18,073 nucleotides of DNA, from the NCBI GenBank assembly GCA_012799845.1, contig JAAZKL010000082.1, forward strand, positions 1-18,073. Direction: 5' to 3'. This document shows, one piece after another, positions 15,191-18,073 of this stretch. The position numbers were made by a program, and so were the translations under genes. The notes under the pieces are model-generated. The model ran no database searches and had not been told where the DNA came from. It saw nothing but the letters and a program-made list of their open reading frames with translations. The DNA comes from Clostridiaceae bacterium. GTDB taxonomy: Bacteria; Bacillota; Clostridia; Acetivibrionales; DTU013. The number at the start of each line of letters is the position of its first letter. Position 1 is the stretch's first letter.

Positions 15191-15219
15191 TTGACACTTC
15201 TTTTTTAATATATTATATT
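15191..15219 (+). promoter_or_regulatory. Sigma-A promoter for the T-box / valS unit
   Basis: A perfect TTGACA (15191-15196), 17-nt spacer and TATATT (15214-15219) place the start site near 15226, immediately ahead of the T-box leader. Confidence 0.8.
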
Positions 15220-15225
15220 AACCAA

Positions 15226-15501
15226 TATAATTGAAAAAGGCACAGGCGTTGAACGGGAGGAGTAGGCAGGGAACTGCCCCAAATAAAGCAAGAGAGGAAG
15301 ACCCATAGGCTGGGAGGTCTTCCGGGGATAAGACTGCTGAAGGTCGCCCGGGAGTTCTGCAGCAAAAAGCCGCCGGACGCGCGGAACAACTGCAGCGGAT
15401 TAGGAACCGTTATTCCTGTGAGGGCCCTGTAAAGGGAATTTTGGTGGTACCGCGGAGCACAGTCCTTCGTCCAATTAGTCCGGATGGAGGGCTTTTTTTT
15501 T
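15226..15501 (+). promoter_or_regulatory. T-box riboswitch, valine specifier
   Basis: A tRNA-sensing leader that allows read-through when uncharged tRNA-Val binds. The T-box core TGGTGGTACCGCGG lies at 15442-15455; its bulge TGGT (15445-15448) can pair with the ACCA end of a tRNA with discriminator A, as tRNA-Val has. Stem I starts with GAAC (15251-15254) pairing with GTTC (15354-15357). It contains the AGTA/GAA loop-E bases (15261-15264 and 15339-15341), and a distal 8-bp hairpin 15296-15303/15316-15323. The codon facing the anticodon is GTC at 15343-15345, a valine codon, which agrees with valS downstream. The leader ends in a terminator, described separately. Confidence 0.93.
15462..15501 (+). 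terminator. T-box conditional terminator
   Basis: An 11-bp stem (15462-15472 with 15482-15492, including G-U pairs) around a 9-nt loop is followed by nine T residues at 15493-15501. It is the terminator half of the T-box switch and is displaced when the antiterminator around 15442-15455 forms with uncharged tRNA. Confidence 0.9.
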
Positions 15502-15516
15502 GAAAGGAAGTGGCAC

Positions 15517-15765
15517 ATGCTTGCACTAATAATACTGGCGGGCTTCCTGATTGCCGCCGGACTTATAATGGTGGCAGCGGCGAAGCAAATCGTAAAGAGG
15601 TACGGCCTTGACAAGAAAGTGGTTTTGGAGCATGAGACCGAGTTGGATGAAGAAGAGATCGACGAGTACAAAACGCTGAAAGCAACGGTGAATGTGAAGC
15701 TTTGCGGCATGCTTGTTTTCCTGCCGGGGATAATACTGTTGCTGATCGCTTTGAAAAAAATATAA
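15517..15765 (+). CDS. Small two-helix membrane protein between T-box and valS (82 aa)
   Basis: The protein has an N-terminal hydrophobic helix (residues 2-23, LALIILAGFLIAAGLIMVAA), a charged central segment with an acidic patch ELDEEEIDEY, and a second hydrophobic helix (about 63-79, GMLVFLPGIILLLIA). The loop between the helices is probably about 40 residues. The start is the ATG at 15517, with AAAGGAAG 6 nt upstream. The in-frame ATG at 15484 is inside the T-box terminator stem and is rejected. It is the first gene after the valine T-box, so its expression should follow uncharged tRNA-Val. I do not recognise a family and assign no function. A real gene is favoured by a good ribosome site, coherent topology and position. 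Confidence 0.7.
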   Translation: MLALIILAGFLIAAGLIMVAAAKQIVKRYGLDKKVVLEHETELDEEEIDEYKTLKATVNVKLCGMLVFLPGIILLLIALKKI

Positions 15766-15784
15766 TCAGGATGCCACGATGACA

Positions 15785-15915
15785 GTGACCGTATCAGCGA
15801 TGTACGGTACAGCGACGCCCGTATCAGCAATGTACAGTTAGCGGTGCCTGTATCAGCGATGTGCGGTACAGCAGCGCCCGTATCAGCAATTTACGGTACA
15901 ACAGTGCCCATATCA
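15785..15915. repeat. 30-bp degenerate tandem array upstream of valS
   Basis: GTATCAGC starts at 15791, 15821, 15850 and 15880, with a trailing ATATCA at 15910, giving at least four units of 29-30 bp. Each unit has the form GTATCAGCRATGTACGGTAC followed by a GCGCCC-like end. It fills the gap between the small membrane protein and valS and is expected to be transcribed. Confidence 0.85.
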
Positions 15916-15959
15916 AACGAGACGATAATAGATATCAACTGCAGCCAGGAGGAGATCAG

Positions 15960-18073
15960 ATGGAAAGAATAAATGAATTGGCAAAAAAGTACGATCCGTC
16001 ACAGGTGGAGGACAGTCTTTACAAAGAGTGGATGGAGAAGGGCTATTTCCACGCGGAGCCCGATGACAGCAAGACGCCGTTCACAATAGTGATACCTCCG
16101 CCGAATATCACCGGCCAGCTCCACATGGGGCATGCCCTGGACAATACACTTCAGGACATACTGATCAGGTGGAAGAGGATGCAGGGCTATTGTGCGCTGT
16201 GGCTGCCTGGCACGGACCATGCCAGTATAGCCACCGAGGCCAGGATAGTCGAGACCATGGCAAAAGAGGGACTGAAAAAGGAAGACATAGGCAGAGAGAA
16301 GTTCCTTGAAAGGGCATGGGAATGGAAAAGAGTCTACGGCGGCAGGATAGTGGAGCAGCTAAAGAAGCTCGGGAGTTCCTGCGACTGGGACAGAGAAAGG
16401 TTCACCATGGATGAAGGCCTTTCGAAGGCTGTCCTGGAGGTTTTCGTCAGGCTCTATGAAAAAGGCCTCATCTACAGGGGCGACCGCATAATCAACTGGT
16501 GCCCCAAATGCTGCACATCCATATCGGACGCGGAAGTGGAGTATGAAGAACAGGATGGTAGTTTCTGGCACATAAAGTATCCTATAAAGGACAGCGACGG
16601 GTTCGTAACAGTTGCCACCACAAGGCCTGAGACGATGCTCGGCGACACGGCAGTCGCTGTCAATCCGGATGATGAGCGATATAAAGATCTGGTCGGGAAG
16701 ACAGTCATTCTGCCGCTGATGGACAGGGAGATCCCGGTCATCGCAGACTCTTACGTGGATAAAGAGTTCGGGACAGGCGTCGTCAAGATAACACCCGCCC
16801 ACGATCCCAATGACTTTGAAGTTGGCCTGCGCCATGGTCTGCAGCAGATAAGGGTGATGGATGACAGGGCTGTGATGAATGAGAATGCGGGCAGGTATGC
16901 CGGCATGGACAGGTACGAGGCCAGGAAGAAGATAGTCGAAGACCTGAAGGAACTCGGTCTGCTTGCAAAAATCGAGGGACACAAGCACAATGTGGGTACA
17001 TGCTACAGGTGCAGCACCGTTATCGAACCTATCCTGTCGAGGCAGTGGTTCGTTAAGATGAAGCCCCTGGCTGAGCCTGCGATAGAAGTGGTGAAGAACG
17101 GGACGGTCAGGTTCGTGCCCGAAAGGTTCTCAAAGATATATTACAACTGGATGGAGAACATCCAGGACTGGTGCATATCGAGGCAGCTATGGTGGGGACA
17201 CCGCATACCCGCATTTTACTGCCAGGGATGCGGCGAGATGACGGTCGCGCGCGAACAGCCGGACACATGTCCCATATGCGGATCGCCAAACCTGGTACAG
17301 GATCCGGACACTCTGGACACATGGTTCAGTTCGGCGCTGTGGCCGTTTTCCACGCTGGGGTGGCCGGATAAGACGAGAGACCTTGAGTATTTTTACCCGA
17401 CGGATGTGCTTGTAACAGGGTATGACATCATTTTCTTCTGGGTTGCGAGGATGATATTCTCAGGCCTTGAGCATATGGGCAAAGAGCCGTTCAAGTATGT
17501 GTTCATACACGGCATCGTCAGAGACGCACTGGGCAGAAAGATGAGCAAATCCCTCGGCAACGGCATAGATCCGCTGGAAGTCATCGAACAGTACGGCACC
17601 GATTCGCTGAGGTTTGCCCTGACCACCGGAAATTCGCCCGGAAACGACTTGAGATTCTCAACGGAGAAGGTCGAGGCCGGCAGGAATTTTGCCAACAAGA
17701 TATGGAACGCTACAAGGTTCGTGCTGATGAATTTCGATGAAAACGTGGATTTCAGCAGGGTCGACAGGAACAAGTTCACGTCGGCTGACAAGTGGATACT
17801 CAGCAGGGCCAATACCCTTGTAAAAGAAGTGACAGAGAACCTTGAGAATTTTGAACTGGGCATAGCGCTCCAGAAAATATATGAGTTCATCTGGGAAGAG
17901 TTCTGCGACTGGTATATCGAGCTTGTGAAACCGAGGCTCTTCGACAGGGAGGATCCCACGAGGCTTGAAGCGCAGTGGGTGCTGAACCACGTCCTTGGCA
18001 CCGCCATGAAGCTGCTGCATCCGTATATGCCGTTCGTCACAGAGGAGATATACAGGCATCTCCTCAATGACGA
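15960..18073 (+). CDS. valS: Valyl-tRNA synthetase, 3' end cut by the window
   Basis: Class I aminoacyl-tRNA synthetase charging tRNA-Val. The first 704 residues are present, of a family length near 880. The HIGH motif appears as PPPNITGQLHMGHAL (HMGH at 55-58). The LPGTDHASIATEA segment follows, with Ser instead of the more usual Gly, as I recall in clostridial enzymes. The editing domain includes TTRPETMLGDTAVAVNP. A Cys-x2-Cys/Cys-x2-Cys zinc ribbon (CQGCG...CPICG) precedes LDTWFSSALWPFSTLGWP, which distinguishes ValRS from IleRS. KMSKS is at 527-531. The anticodon-binding domain begins and is then cut off at the window edge. The ATG at 15960 has a perfect AGGAGGAG 5 nt upstream. Regulation by the valine T-box upstream is expected. 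Confidence 0.98.
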   Translation, partial: MERINELAKKYDPSQVEDSLYKEWMEKGYFHAEPDDSKTPFTIVIPPPNITGQLHMGHALDNTLQDILIRWKRMQGYCALWLPGTDHASIATEARIVETMAKEGLKKEDIGREKFLERAWEWKRVYGGRIVEQLKKLGSSCDWDRERFTMDEGLSKAVLEVFVRLYEKGLIYRGDRIINWCPKCCTSISDAEVEYEEQDGSFWHIKYPIKDSDGFVTVATTRPETMLGDTAVAVNPDDERYKDLVGKTVILPLMDREIPVIADSYVDKEFGTGVVKITPAHDPNDFEVGLRHGLQQIRVMDDRAVMNENAGRYAGMDRYEARKKIVEDLKELGLLAKIEGHKHNVGTCYRCSTVIEPILSRQWFVKMKPLAEPAIEVVKNGTVRFVPERFSKIYYNWMENIQDWCISRQLWWGHRIPAFYCQGCGEMTVAREQPDTCPICGSPNLVQDPDTLDTWFSSALWPFSTLGWPDKTRDLEYFYPTDVLVTGYDIIFFWVARMIFSGLEHMGKEPFKYVFIHGIVRDALGRKMSKSLGNGIDPLEVIEQYGTDSLRFALTTGNSPGNDLRFSTEKVEAGRNFANKIWNATRFVLMNFDENVDFSRVDRNKFTSADKWILSRANTLVKEVTENLENFELGIALQKIYEFIWEEFCDWYIELVKPRLFDREDPTRLEAQWVLNHVLGTAMKLLHPYMPFVTEEIYRHLLND

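Noticed and set aside
15484..15516. Upstream ATG extending the small membrane protein by 11 residues
   Set aside because: It lies in the 3' arm of the T-box terminator and lacks a ribosome site; the ATG at 15517 has a good one.

Overview
The window looks like a chromosomal segment from a low-to-mid GC Gram-positive anaerobe of the Clostridia. The evidence is a T-box leader ahead of valS, a DUF1540 mini-protein, a TGS-domain nucleoside kinase, a ROK-type xylose regulator, a class II xylose isomerase, strong AGGAGG-type ribosome sites, sigma-A promoters, and heavy use of AGG and ATA codons. No species can be named from the sequence alone. There is no integrase, transposase, phage gene or rRNA/tRNA gene.

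Layout. Bases 151-4527 carry two minus-strand genes: a large uncharacterised protein with a degenerate cyclic-nucleotide-binding-like N-terminus, and prfC (release factor 3). prfC is divergent from a TGS/uridine-kinase-like nucleoside kinase (4641-6308, plus). After a 35-bp tandem array and a small minus-strand DUF1540 gene comes the xylose block (6947-11163, plus) in the order xylB - xylR-type ROK regulator - xylA. It ends in a large hairpin followed by a T-run. Xylose isomerase converts xylose to xylulose, xylulokinase phosphorylates it, and the ROK protein probably represses the block. No sugar transporter lies in the window.

Bases 11164-12085 are a 0.9-kb gene-free region made almost entirely of different short tandem arrays. 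It leads into a gene for an Amidase_6-like cysteine protein carrying a Lys/Ser/Asp pentapeptide repeat. Next come minus-strand genes for an orphan CheW and ArgJ (the ornithine/glutamate acetyltransferase of arginine synthesis). Last is a plus-strand unit: promoter, Val-type T-box riboswitch, an 82-residue two-helix membrane protein, then valS, which runs off the right edge.

The most unusual property is that many intergenic spaces contain their own degenerate tandem array, each with a different unit and period (35, 4, 20, 40, 28, 19, 18 and 30 bp), and a 15-bp array lies inside the amidase gene. The 28-bp array upstream of the amidase gene also has an outlying copy in opposite orientation, so the two bracket an AT-rich candidate control region. 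The other points most worth attention are the small membrane protein inserted between the valS T-box and valS, and the unknown 830-residue protein.
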